A DNA stretch of 64,000 bases from Tubiluchus corallicola (GCA_030141605.1 JAQGDQ010000285.1:235825-299824), one strand, 5' to 3'; counted from the stretch's first letter, positions 36,140-48,589 are shown. Numbers and translations are program-made. Notes: generated from the letters alone by a model not told the origin.

Positions 36140-36436
36140 CCATGTAAAATGCCATTTAAATCTGATCAGGTTGATCGGCTGGCTTCGCTCGTTTCACTTT
36201 AGCCTGGCACAGTGTCTTTAATTATGTACTAGAAAGCAAGACACGTTATTATTTATATCCCAAACTTAGTTCAGTTGTAAAGCCAAGTTAATTGGCGTAT
36301 GGCGAACAAAGTTTGGGATATAAATAATAACGTGTCTTGCTTTCTAGTACATAATTAAAGACACTGTGCCAGGCTAAAGTGAAACGAGCGAAGCCAGCCG
36401 ATCAACCTGATCAGATTTAAATGGCATTTTACATGG
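36140..36436. repeat. Large palindrome B (128-bp perfect arms, same spacer)
   Basis: Left arm 36140-36267 and right arm 36309-36436 are perfect reverse complements. The spacer 36268-36308 is identical to that of palindrome A and lies in the same orientation. It begins 8 bp after palindrome A ends, and the 10-mer GTAAAATGCC occurs on both sides of that junction. Confidence 0.93.
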
Positions 36437-36805
36437 TCTTGTTTCTAGGCAAACGATCCTAAGCAACATCTTGATTATGTATTTACACGTACCTCTGTGC
36501 TTGCACTCTGTGCAGAACTTGATATCGTGATGTTGCCTCAGTCTCAATATCATACAAACTGTATATCGTACTTTTTTCGTATACTCCAAGAAGACGATAA
36601 CAATCCTGTTTATTGAAATATCAACAAATGTTTGTATTTGGAACTTTGAGCATCCCTGCATCTGTATGGCAGCTAAATAACGCTGAACCTGGCTGACAAA
36701 TGGGTGACAGGAAAAATACTTTTGGATGGCTTTATCTGTGCGCGTAGATGCCTTCCTTGAAGAAGTAGAGTGGTTGAAGGAGTAGAGTGGTTCTAAACGT
36801 AACTA
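36374..36805 (-). CDS. Unrecognised open frame overlapping a palindrome arm
   Basis: Open from about 36805 to a stop at 36374, with the first ATG at 36661 (95 codons). It includes FSCHPFVSQVQRYLAAIQMQ upstream of the ATG and FCTECKHRGTCKYIIKMLLR near the end. The Cys/His spacing (C-x2-C-x-H-x3-C) is suggestive of a small metal site, but I cannot name a family. The last 20 or so codons lie in the right arm of palindrome B. A transposon ORF fragment or chance are both possible. Confidence 0.2.
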
Positions 36806-37718
36806 AATCAATGCAGCCCTGCCAGTTTAATGTCCCATCTTACACACTTAGCCTCTAGTGAGTTAAATATAATTTTACCACAGCCGTTCATTATTAGTAC
36901 CAATCTGTTATTGAGTAGTGAATAGAAGGTGGTGCACCGATTAGTTGAGGGATGGAAGTAAAAGCCACGATATATTGTTATCAGTTATTTGTACATATAT
37001 TATGCATCAGTCAGGCCTTAAAATGCCATGGGAATGATCGGAATCTCTTGTGTCATTGAAATGAGAGCTCTTGCAACCAGGCAAAAACTGTAAAGTTTTG
37101 TGTCTTAAATTAAGGACGATTTATACGATGAGAGAGTTGTCTACTGGCAGGAGTTCAGGGATCAGAGATTCTCGTGGATTTTTAGACAGGATTTAGCTGT
37201 TTGCAGCAGTTAGGCAGAAATATAATGCATTTTCTAGTTTTTAGCTGCTGTCTATGTACTTCCAGCACTATTGACTCGGTTTAAGCAGCAACTCTGTGAA
37301 CCACTGCGCTAAAGATCACACGAATAGACAAATTAATAATATGGCACATAAGTAAAAAATTGGGGCTGCTAGTCTATAACAGTGAAATTAATAAGTTAAT
37401 GAACAAATACTCGATAGTCAAAGAAACAGAAAATATGAAAAGGAACTTTAGAAAGTGTATAAGCAAATATCAAAAATTTATTGCTACTATTTCAACATCC
37501 GTAACAGAGGTTATTATCAGAACTAATAGTTTTATAACTCAAGAACAATAATAAAATTTCTCAAGATACTTCCCAATTTCTGATAATTAAACGGTTATGA
37601 TTTTCTTCGAATAATTTGTGAATTTGTTTGTACAATTACATCAGTTTAACAATTTGTTGAGTAGAATGTGCTGGCTTCTAACATTGGACTTGCCCTGACA
37701 GTGCTGGATTTTCCACAT
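36806..37718. other. Sequence downstream of the arylsulfatase stop codon
   Basis: Probable 3' UTR and intergenic DNA. A minus-strand AATAAA lies near 37477-37482. No other feature seen. Confidence 0.35.
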
Positions 37719-40700
37719 TTACCAGAATGGAACAAAAAAGTGGGGATCTGGGTAGTCATAATTGCAGCTGCACTGTGGATATGCCGCCTCATTGCAACAG
37801 GGTGTCACTCGCCAGTTCCGATTTTCATCATCTAGTGGCAGTACATCTCCGAAATCTGGCATACCTCCATTATGTGCTTCAATCACGGCTGCCAGCTCTT
37901 GCAACATAACCTTCTCATCTGGGTCTTCAGGATTCAGAGGCCATTCTTCGGTCGGGTCGATGTCCAGCTTATAGACCAGCGGAGGATCTTGGACGGTTGC
38001 TTCCGGACCCCAGCACTTGAACCGGTCCAGTTTCGTCGTGGGGGTGACTGGGTACCCACCGTCCGGACATTCTGATTTGATCCAATTGGAATCTATTTCG
38101 GACAGCGTGACATAGTGGACTTTGTAATTACCATATCGGATTGCCATCAGTCGCTCTGCACAGTAGAAATAGGTGATTTCTCTACCTGATTCCTGCGATT
38201 CACCTCGTAGTACTGGCAACAGACTGATACCTGAAGGAAATTTGAAAATGATGTTAAGAATTAGCAAATAAAAAGTGACACGAAAAGACGATTATCTGCA
38301 GTGATGTTCATTCATTTCGATTGCTGTTTGTCATATCTAAAAGCCAGAACAAAAGTACAATGATGAGACATTACAAGATTTTAACGGGTAAAGATTTTAG
38401 ACATACCAAATATACCCAAAAAGTGAAATATTGCCAACAGAGCTTAATTGAATGAAAACAGAGCCATTTTCCAGTTCATATAAATTTTTTGAACTATGAT
38501 CTAAAATATACATTTTATTACTTATAACAATTACAAGATGTCCCTGACGAAAGTTCGAAGACTTATTTTATGTGAAGCATTTTTTCAGGAAGCAGGCGTT
38601 TTGGTCCATCTAAGTGTGGCTGGCTTATTGCTACAATAAAAACCTTATTAACGAAATTAGATTAGACATACTTGTGATAACTTTTCCACGTAAGCGATTC
38701 GTAAAAAATATGAGTTTCCTTTCAATATCTACAATGTTGCATTCTAATCAATATCATGTTAGTAGACTTATAAGCAAGAGTTTGAATTGCAATAATTGTC
38801 AAGAAGTAGCAAAATAACTAAATCAAGGTTCGTTATTCGTACCATCATATGTTCTTCCCGCTGGTAGCTGTACATCTATAATATCGGCAATCGTTGGGAG
38901 AACATCCATGGTATTGGCTACAGCATGGGACACTGATCCGGCTTTGATAACGTTTGGCCAGTAGACGATACCAGGTACTCTTACACCTCCTTCAAATGGT
39001 CGACCTTTGTCTCCTAGAATTGAATGCTGAAGTCCATGTTTTAGAAATTTTACAACAGTAAAGTGACAAGTCCTTTACGAAGAGCAACAGTATTGCGTAT
39101 TCACTAGAAACGCAAACACCACCCCTCTCCATACCTTATTATTTGTTAAAAATATTATAATTGTTTCATCTTTGCTATTTTTGCGATTGTTTATTACGCC
39201 AATATAATTCTTCTCTGGCGCCCTCTAGTCATCCAGTTTATTGCTCTGCAATGTGATTAGCTCTGGAACCAACAAGTGCATCCCAGCATTATGACTAAAC
39301 CCTTATAATTGATTTGTCGTTAAAATGAATAAAAAGCACTTGACACCGACAACCATATCACCCAGAAAGCCTGAGAAGGACATCTTCCTAAAATACTGTT
39401 CAAATGAAAGTTTGGAGTATCAAAATATTCAACATAAATAGCAACAATACGAGAAAGATAGACATGAAAACAACCATTATGACGTCATTTTCCATTCAAA
39501 AATTACCACGTAATCCTCCTGTTGATCCTCCTTCTTTGCAGAGGTCCTCCTGCGGTCCATTATCAGACATAAAGAAGATAACCGTTTTCTTGTCAACGTC
39601 ATTTTGCTTTAGAGTATTGATAATCTCCTCCACCTGCCACTGCATTTCCCTCATATTGTCACCATAGAAACCTATCAAAATAAACAGGTCATGTAGATTT
39701 TCTGATCCATCACAATAATGTCAAACTTGTACAAAATCTTTACCATTTCAGATGTTCTCGTCTGCTTCAGACAGTCAGTCAGTAAATCAACCGCTTGTCC
39801 AGTCAGCCACCTAGACAGGCCTCAGACAGTTAGTCAGACTGTAACTAAGTTAGTTGTATTATATACTATACTATACAGTCTATACTATAACCTTAGTTAT
39901 ACAGCCAGTCAATTAGTCATTAATCAATTAATCAGTTAAATAGTCAAAAAACCCAACCAACAACCAACTAACCACCAGCAGGCCATCTAACCAACCAACT
40001 AACTATCAGCTAGCCATCAAACCTACCAGTCAGCGAACTAGCCCACCAACAAATCAACTAGCCAAACAAACAACCAAAACCAACTAACCAACAACAAACC
40101 AACTAATCAACCAACCAACCAACAAACAAACAAACAAACAAACAACCATCCAGCAAACCACTTATCAACTAATCAACCGACCAATTAAACAATCCATTTT
40201 ATAAAACTGAAGTATACGTTGCAGATTTATTTTAGCGATTCAACTAACCGCAACTATACCCACAAACTCAGGTATTGTTGTTAGATTTGTATCAGTATTA
40301 ATTGTATCAACTGGCGTTGAAATACCCACAAATTTAAGCAATGTTGTTAGATCTGTATAAGTGTTAATTGTCTCATCTCTCCTTGAAGAACAAAAAACTC
40401 AGGTATTGTTGTTAGATCTGTATAAGTGTTAATCGTCTCACAACGCCTTGAACTACCAACAAACTCAGGTATTGTTGTTAAATCTGTATAAGTATTAATT
40501 GTTTCACCTCTTCTTGAAGTTCCCACAAACTCAGGCATTGTTGTTAGATCTGCATGAGTGTTGGACAAAGCGTAGTAAAGGAAGAATGGCCTGTCTTCAT
40601 TTTTAGCCTCATTGATGAAGTATTTCGCATCAGCCACAAACTTTGGTGCCATAGTAGTTAGATCAATAGGTTGTTGAACAATTGTGGCATTATCGTAGAG

Positions 40701-43593
40701 AAAACAGTAGTTGTCAATAACTGGGAGGGTAGATCCCTGAAAAACGGAAAAAATCGAAAATCCTTTAATTATTTTCTACACCGCTATATCCATTACTATA
40801 TAGCTTACTCTACTTTTACTCTTTTCCTAATTTACTTTTAGGAAATCGCTGCTCAACTTGTTCAATTCTCAACATCAAAAACATTCCATGAGCGAGTTGC
40901 AAGTGTTTGCGAAAGCGAAAATTGCAGTACAATGCTACCGTAAGAGATTCAGTGTGTTGTAATAAAACTCAGCAAGTTTTAAGACAAAAATTCAAATTTC
41001 AAATTGACTGCTGTACTCACGCATGAGCTGTCGAACGTGTGTAGTTCTGAACTGAGAGGTACAACACCTATTTTTGTGCAATGCGGTTCTGAAATGAAGG
41101 CTCTAATGCCCGTCTAACTAGCGAATGGCGAAATGCATGAAACAGCAAAGAACTAGTGACGCGAACGCGAAATTGTGTTTGTGTGATAATAAGTTTTTCA
41201 CGTAAGGCATTCTTTAAAAAATAGTACGTTTCCTTTCAATATTTTAAAGAATAAGTTGTTTTGACCTACAGTTTAACATTGGATCCGGACTTGCTTTAAC
41301 GTGTTTGGCATTTATTTTTTCCGTGTAAGAGAACTGTGAAGGTCAGCCTGTGTTACTTATTTGCATTACAGATATTTGTAAATAACGGAAACTTTTCGAG
41401 CGGCAACTGCTCACTTGACATTTTGTGACCCAGTGTGGCTATATAAAGTAGCAAGCAAAATGTCAGACGGTGTGAAAGTAATAATGCTGTTAACAATAAT
41501 GGTGGTGACAATGATAGCGGCAGTGGTACCACTGGTATCCAAATTAAACAATTTTTATCCAAAAATATTTTGTGGAGCTTTTATTGGACCCATTCCAAGC
41601 CCAAGCGTTCAACATTGCCATGCGTTGTAGTCATTGTTGTCGACAACGCTAGTCACGAATCCCAATCACAAATAAAAAAGACCACTGCTATGCAGCAACG
41701 TTCAGTAGGAATGGGTTCAGAGAAACGTTGCACAGGAATGAATCCACGCTATCCATGATACATTCTTGCAAATCTAATACATTAATTATGGTGCTAATGT
41801 CTGCATGTATGGATAGATGCTTATAACCCAGCTGGCTAGAGATACAGCTGGAAATATCTAATTTTCGGCGTTTCATACATAAAACGTAAGGTCTCGATCT
41901 GCTGTCGCCTCTTCGGTGATTTATTTTCTATTTGGGGCCATAGAATAATGACAGGCGAAAATCCTTGAATACTGGGGATTTTTGCGCATTTTTTCCCATT
42001 TTTTGCTCAGTTTCAGAGAGACAGGGAAACCGGGGGAGGCGAGGCCCAGTGCTTCCTGCAATCAAAGTTTTCTAAACCCAGCAGCGTGTTACAAGCTCAT
42101 GTAGATTTATTTCACAAGCACCAGATGGGTTACAAGAGGGGGAGAGCTCTAAGTTCCATTTCAGGGTTTATTTGCTTGGACAACTGCATGGCGCGTGCAT
42201 TATTGTGGTGTCTTTTCATTATATAACTCTAGCTATAGCTCTTGCTTAAAATTTAGCTGTTAATTATGTTACTTAATTTCTTGCTAGTTAATACATTCTT
42301 GTGCTGAAGAAAAGCATGCATTGCTGGTTGTTTCTGCTTTTAATATCATCTTCGGTGCTTAGAAAAGCGCCCACGTACTTGGCACTTTTTCCAAGACTGA
42401 CTGCCATCTCTTGCAACAAAACATTCTTCTGTTCTTGACTGGTTTACTTGAAGATTCCTTTTCTCTAGTTTTTTTGGAAAATCCCTTTTTATTGTGTTAG
42501 TTTGAAAATTTGATACACTAATCCATCCAATATCGTCTGCATATTGTTGATCAATAAGAAATGGTTCATAGGATTCCAAAGCAGGATAGGAGTGATCCAG
42601 AATATGTTGAGGAAGGTAGTCAGACAGTCGTACCGTAATCATGATCATCATTTAGAGGAGTTTGGATCTTAAGTGCATTTGCTAGGTAGAAAGCGAAAAG
42701 TAATGGACTAAGACAGTCCCCCTGAAGGACCCCAATAATTGTGCTAAAAGTTCTTTCTAAAGTGTTCCCAACCTTTACAGTAAGTTTAACATCCTTTAGT
42801 AGAATTGTAATAATGTGAATTTTATCTGGTTGTAGTGCGGTTTGTAGGACATAAAATAGAATTCATCTCTCTACAGTATCAAACAGTTGTTGTTAATTTC
42901 TTTATAAGCAAGGATTAGTTAAGTTTAAAGCGTTAAGAGGCTTAAAGTCTAAATTTTGCTACAATTAAAGCACGTTTTATTTTACGTAATTTAATATTTA
43001 TTACTTAGTAATGTTCCCATTGTTTATATTGCTTGGTAAGAATTTTCCAATTGAAACGATACTTAAGCGCTGGAAAATCAATCACATCTCGGACGGAAGA
43101 TGGCCCTCTATATCCGCCCCAGTGGGTCTATATCATTCATGCCAAATTTCAGTAAATTCCACGTTGTCGTTTGGCAAACAGGCAAACTAGCCTCGATTAA
43201 TAGTATGAACCATATTCTTGTACTTCATCAAAAATTCTAACAAATAAAACAAAGTACTTTGTTCAACGCCTACCTGTCTGTATTTACACCAAGCGAGATT
43301 AGTAAGAGGAAGATTGTGTCCAACAAATTCAAACCCATGATGGTGCGGCATGTGATTGCTATCATGGTGATTAAATTCGTTAATACCTGAGAAAGTAAAA
43401 CAGAAATATCAACTTCAGTGATGTATTTTGATGCGTCTTGTGTACTGGAATGAAGTAAAAAGTACTACTAGATCTGCACTGTGTAAGGTGCAGAGATTTG
43501 TTCTTGTTTTTGTAGTTTTGGCGTTGGTGCTAATGATATCATCATCGTCATCGCTGTTGTCGTTGTCATCGTTATCATCAACATCATCATCAC

Positions 43594-43641
<48 letters not shown>

Positions 43642-44621
43642 TGTTAATATCATTCATTTCCATTAATTGTTTCTGTTGCTTTTCTTGCTGTTTTGCTGCC
43701 TCATTGCTGTAATAAGTAAAAAGATACGGTACCACATATCTTGTATTATATTAAGCTTATATATAGCTTAATATTTGTATGCTCAATGTATGCTAATATA
43801 ATATAGTCTTTTACGATATATAATTAAAGCCTTATGAAGCTGAAAAAGATTACCAAGGTGCCATTTGCCAACAAATCCGGTCATGTAACCATTGTCTTGA
43901 AGGAATTCAGCAATTGTTATTTCACTCTTCGGAAGTCCAACTGTAGAATTATAAGTAAGGACACGAGTATGGCCGACCATGCCTACACGTGCTGCCAGGC
44001 GACCTGGAAACATAAGGATATGTGATGCTATCAGTGCAGCTGGCAACATGGGAAACCAAAACACCGCTTTTAAGGTCAATGGAGGTTAGCAGTAATGGTG
44101 ACGTAGCAGTCAATGAAATTATCAGGTAAAACTAGCTTAGACTTCAAAGACAGCTAATTCTAGATTCATAACGAATTTTAAACTTCGGCGCAATGCACAA
44201 TTGAGACGGATCATTTACTGAATCGCAAAAGTAAAAGAGAAAAAGGTATTTTTGGTGCTAACGAAAATTAGTTGCGTTATTGTCCAAGAAATTAAAAAGA
44301 ATTTAACTGTATTCAGAAAGTGATTTCTCACCTGTAAGAAGAGCAGCACGGCTTGGTGTGCAAATACTTTCTGCCGAATACCAGCTCAAAAACTTCATTC
44401 CTCCAGCAGCAAGATCATCAATGGCTTCCCATTCTTGTACTACGTGACCATAAGAAGCTAGATCTCCAAAACCCACATCGTCAGCCATAATGACGACAAA
44501 ATTAATCTGGCTATCATCGTCATCATCATCATCATCATCATCGTCATCACTGTCTGCATTTACCACTGAATTGGTCCATAGGAAAGTCACCAAGCTGAAG
44601 ACTAGCAGCTGAATGAAAAGC
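37719..44621 (-). CDS. Arylsulfatase A-like sulfatase
   Basis: A secreted or lysosomal sulfatase hydrolysing sulfate esters. Exons in coding order: 44621-44332, 44003-43854, 43386-43274, 40736-40508, 39671-39507, 39013-38843, 38230-37719. All have canonical sites and matching phases, 542 residues in total. The start codon is in an unidentified upstream exon. A hydrophobic signal-like stretch (LFIQLLVFSLVTFLW) comes first, then a run of Asp, then NFVVIMADDVGFGD (metal Asp pair). CTPSRAALLTG is the sulfatase signature whose Cys becomes formylglycine. GFVGKWHLG, HHGFEFVG, SNTH, SDNGP and GDKGRPFEGGVRVPG supply the other active-site residues. The C-terminus (CCNEAAYPQCSC, DYPDPHFF) recalls the Cys-rich end of arylsulfatase A. 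Substrate is not predictable. The long intron 43273-40737 contains a LINE fragment. Confidence 0.9.
38660..38735. repeat. Dispersed repeat copy (pairs with 41185-41250)
   Basis: GTGATAACTTTTCCACGTAAGC...AAAAAATATGAGTTTCCTTTCAATAT matches GTGATAATAAGTTTTTCACG...AAAAAATAGTACGTTTCCTTTCAATAT at 41188-41245. Both copies are in arylsulfatase introns. Family unknown. Confidence 0.5.
39740..40200. repeat. Degenerate tetranucleotide tract (CAGT / CAAC / CAAA)
   Basis: Repeated CAGTCAGT, AACCAACCAAC and AAACAAACAAAC motifs over several hundred bases in an arylsulfatase intron. No coding signal. Confidence 0.75.
40245..40555 (-). repeat. In-frame 66-bp minisatellite across an arylsulfatase exon end
   Basis: About five copies of a roughly 66-bp unit. 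The first covers the last 16 codons of exon 40736-40508 and its donor. The rest lie in the intron. In the coding frame the unit reads THADLTTMPEFVGTSRRGET, then TYTDLTTIPEFVGSSRRCET, then a third TYTDLTTIPEF, so the frame stays open into the third copy. Copy 2 keeps a canonical donor (GGCGTT|GTGAGA, exon end 40442) in the same phase as the main donor. In copy 3 the donor GT has become AT. Confidence 0.8.
42340..42870 (-). mobile_element. LINE reverse-transcriptase fragment inside an arylsulfatase intron
   Basis: In broken frames: VGNTLERTFSTIIGVLQGDC, LSPLLFAFYLANALK, then QQYADDIGWIS with the YADD box, then KKLEKRNLQVNQSRTEE and SQSWKKCQVRG. The order GVxQGDCLSPxLF, YADD, KT-EE, KC-x-x-LG is that of a non-LTR reverse transcriptase. 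A shift lies between the first and second parts. Same strand as the host gene. Confidence 0.8.
43537..43641. repeat. (TCA)n microsatellite in an arylsulfatase intron
   Basis: Interrupted then perfect TCA repeat, the same unit as the coding poly-Asp tract but intronic. It gives spurious Asp, Met and Ser open frames. Confidence 0.9.
44517..44548 (-). repeat. (GAT)n microsatellite coding poly-Asp in the sulfatase
   Basis: A GAT/GAC repeat adds about 13 Asp residues between the signal-like segment and the catalytic core of the arylsulfatase. The position is outside the catalytic fold, so length changes may be tolerated. Confidence 0.85.
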
Positions 44622-47480
44622 CTAAAAAATCAAGTACTGAAGAACAAGTAAAGTAAATTTGAAATCATAAAAATAGATTAAGGTGGTGAGTTATATAAAC
44701 ATAAGTCTTTTACTTCTTTTCCCTAAACTTTTCTAAAAATCAAAAATTTGTTTCATTGAAGCATGTCGCCTAGGCGAGGCAATTACCACTCATCTATTAT
44801 ATGCCAATGAATCTGTGTTAAACTAAAATGATTATCTGTTTTTGTTTCATTGGACGCATTCCAAGAATGAGAATCAAATGGCCAGCCCTGTCACATGCCA
44901 CTGTCGTTGTCGTCGTTGTTGTCACCGTTGTTATTGTGGACATAGTCAAAAAGCACCAAGCTGCGGACACACTACAGGACCTGACAGATTCTTGTTTACA
45001 ATTTGAAAAAGAGAGAAATAACATTTGTAATTGTCTTACCAATCATTAATATTCAGAAAAGGAATTGTGAATATTTAAACGTAATTTACTAATGTTAAAA
45101 AAAAGGATTAAATTCCACTGTTTAGCGTTCTGTAAGTACTCTAGAAGTCTATTATTCGTAATTAAGAGGCTACAACTACATTTACCTGGATGAGCCGATA
45201 ATTAAATTAATTTGTTGACTCGGCTATATGTCTACGTTTGTAAAATACGTGCAACACTTGATAAATTACTATTAGTTATTTACCGACCCCACACTTACAC
45301 AGCTGCAAAGGGACATTTTGAAGCAACCTCACCAAACAAAAACTCAAAGTAAATTTACAAAACATAATAGTTACGTTTTCAACTTCTTCATACTATACAG
45401 AATCTTCAATCTTCACCACATCTAAAAAACTCGCGTTATAATCTGATATCCGTTTTTTGTGTACAATACTGCAAGCAGGCGTCTTTAAAAAAGGCCCTGA
45501 TTTCAGTAGGCACACAAAAATATCAGTTAACTTAACCTAACGAAGAAGGGGTGCCAAGGAATTATTTTCAGCGCAAAATCTAACTGATCCTGATCACTGA
45601 ATTTACAATTTTCATTGCCACAGTATCTGGAAAGCACTTCAATGTTCCAAACCTTTCAAACATGTGTTGGATGTTTGTTTTTTTCTTTTCAGAACACCCG
45701 AGCATTACCCATGCCCATTGTTGTTGAATTGCCCATGTCTATGTTGAATTGCACCCTTAGTAGGACCAGTGTGGTATATTTTTTTCTGTATCAGCACGGT
45801 AATAAATTTTTTATATGCATGACGATATATATCTCTATATACCTGTATACCTGTATACCTGTATACCTGTATACCTGTATATACCAGTATATCAGCAAAT
45901 AAAGATAAGATAATACTACTTACAACCCCCATTGTCATTGTATAAACAAGTGAAAGATCCCTTTTGACAAGCGTGAAGATGGCACATTCGGTCGAAATGC
46001 ATCGCTGTTGAGTTAAACAAGTATTGTTCAACAAAACACTGTCTTCATGTTCAATTGTGCACCCGCAGCTTGTATTTTCGGTTAATGTGGAATTTATTTA
46101 TCTATTTTTTTCCTGGTGCTTTCTGCCAGCCGGAAACCCAGAAAGATTGTCATCCTGAAAACTGCGTCGTTTGCCACCTTGATGTGACTTCTGCTTGCAC
46201 AGCTCACCACATGCTTTAAAATCACAGTTTATAAAGTTTCGCATTTTCCCCAAAGCTCAAGTTTTCTTCTACCTGTAAACAGTCTTGAACCAGGATACAA
46301 CTGAACTTGCCTTGCTGTGAGCTTTCGAGTAAAGTATTACAAGGGATATTTTGTACATTTCCCATCCAGCATATTATTGCACGTTTCCCCCTTTTCAGCC
46401 CATCTCTCAAAACCATGCTGTAAGAATGAATTGTTTGTTGCTATTAATATCATTTTGGTTCAAATAAGTACGTTTTTCTTCCCAGATTTTCACACGATTG
46501 GCTTTCCACGAGAGCAACATTAACAGGTTTGATGACACATAGATGCTCGAATACGTGATATTAGGGCAATGAACACATTCTCCTACCGCTCCACGGCAGC
46601 TTTGTAGATGATCATAATTTATTCAGATGAAAATTGATTTGGATCAGTTCTAACCATGGTCTACTATAAATCATACTGATAAGCAGATAAGTTTGTAGGG
46701 TAAAATAGGCTAGAATAGGAAGGTTAAAAAGCTTTGTTGTTAACAATACGGCTATACTGGTTACTAATAATCATATGATTATTATTTGCAATAGGCTGGT
46801 CCATTCAGACAGTGCTGTGCGTAAAGCGAGTATTAACGGCTTTAACTAATGGGTACTGCTTGAAAAAACACTGAACAAGTTTTATTATAGTGTAACACCG
46901 AGAACTGGCTATTTACATAATGGAAAACGGTAAAAATACTAAAATACTGAAAAACAATAATATGGCATATTTTATAGATAAAATACTCAAATCCAGGTTG
47001 ACTTAAATTTATTTTAAAGGAAAGAACTAATACTAGCAGCATGTTGGGCTTAGTTTAATGTTTAGCTAAAAATTGAAATTTGTGCAATCGAGTATTTTAA
47101 AAATAACTTTCCGACGAGAAATCCCACAACGAACGTTTAATTATGAATTATACATCATCAACACTCTAAGATAAGTTGACATACCAGCTTAGATGGCTAC
47201 CGTGTCTCATTCTTTCATATCTGACCTTTTAATTTTATTATATTTTTAATTCAGCTCACACAGGAGCGACTTACATGCGGAACTTCGTTTTGTAGACACT
47301 GTACTGTTGATACTTTTAAATTTTTTAGCCCTAATTAAAGTAATTTGCATTTTTATTTTTAATTTATTTACTAGATGTTAATTTTAATGTGTGTTTCTGT
47401 GTAAACGCATTGGAATATTATAGCGATAACTAGAGCGCCTTTCAGTTTTATTTAATGTAATGTAACATATATTATAGTCT
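44622..47480. other. Sequence upstream of the arylsulfatase
   Basis: Should contain the missing first coding exon and promoter of the arylsulfatase. I could not identify it with confidence because it would be very short. An 8-bp repeat (CTGTATAC)n lies at about 45836-45885, and a GTC/GTT-rich patch at about 44898-44935. Confidence 0.35.
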
Positions 47481-47620
47481 TAGTATAGTATAGTATAGTA
47501 TAGTATAGTATAGTATAGTATAGTATAGTATAGTATAGTATAGTATAGTATAGTATAGTATAGTATAGTATAGTATAGTATAGTATAGTATAGTATAGTA
47601 TAGTATAGTATAGTATAGTA
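47481..47620. repeat. Perfect pentanucleotide (TAGTA)n repeat
   Basis: 28 uninterrupted copies of a 5-bp unit (140 bp), flanked by partly complementary AT-rich sequence (ATTATAGTC and TATTATAGTAC). Confidence 0.95.
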
Positions 47621-48589
47621 TGTACTATATTATAGTACATTCAGAGTGCACACACAGTTAAAAACCTTAGAATTTTCCAGGAGCTCAGGTCATTTTGTTG
47701 ACTAACTGGATAGGCTGGTTATATAATTTAAGTAAAAATGCACTTACACAAACAATATTAGTTTAATCACAACTATTACATTTATTTGAAATAATTAGCT
47801 AATCATTAATATTACATTGCGATTTTAAATTAGTTAGATGAAAATCAGCAAAGCATTCTTTAGCTCATTGTTACAGTAAATTAAAATATAAATACTGCTC
47901 ACCATAAGATATCCGTTACCTAAAAATTTTTACTGAGACTACAACCTACTTTTAATTTACTACTTTTTAAAGTACACACACACACCTATATATATATATA
48001 GGTAACGTAATATCAAATTAGTTATCAGTGATTACTGGTAAGTCGTGTATCTTTGAATATTTGACTACTTTCAATGAATGAAAAGTGACATATCACATTC
48101 TCTTGTCATTAGTAAACAAATGGCAACTGAATTTTTTCCGGCAAAATACGTATGTCTACAGTACAAATTTTGTTTATTTACATTGTTACATTTCATATAA
48201 ACAATATTCTCAACTAAAACACAGTTTTGATACTTTTCAATACAGATACTTCCTTTCTTGAATTACTTCGCTAAGTGTTCATTCAAAAATTCACAGTAGT
48301 ACAGAAAAAAAATCGAAAATAGATCTGTTTTTACTAACTTGACTAAACCTCTTCTAAACGTAGGATTAAGGATTAAAGCGACTTTATGTCATCTTTCAGC
48401 AATTTGAATTTGTATACATTTACATTATAGATGTTAGCTATTGACTAACATGGCGTCACTAATTGTTATTAAAATAATACTAATTTCAACTAATCTACGA
48501 GCTCATACTTAAACTACACATTGCTTAACATCTTGTGAGAGAAAGCAAAAATAGTTTTATCAACGTTAATAAGGATGAGCGGTTACAGT

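Noticed and set aside
35756-36310. Identification of the shared loop as a known PacBio SMRTbell adapter
   Set aside because: The sequence does not match that adapter as I know it, although the geometry does. Another adapter cannot be excluded.
37727-38075. Plus-strand open frames over the last arylsulfatase exon
   Set aside because: Antisense to a well-supported coding exon.
41415-41630. Plus-strand open frame with a hydrophobic stretch (VIMLLTIMVVTMIAAVV)
   Set aside because: It lies in an arylsulfatase intron on the opposite strand, with no splice or homology support.
43415-43735. Poly-Asp, poly-Met and poly-Ser open frames
   Set aside because: They come from an intronic TCA repeat. The splice chain of the arylsulfatase skips this stretch.
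44818-45042. Minus-strand open frame upstream of the arylsulfatase as its first exon
   Set aside because: It has a Thr-repeat interior from a GTT/GTC tract and no suitable donor in the needed phase that I could find.
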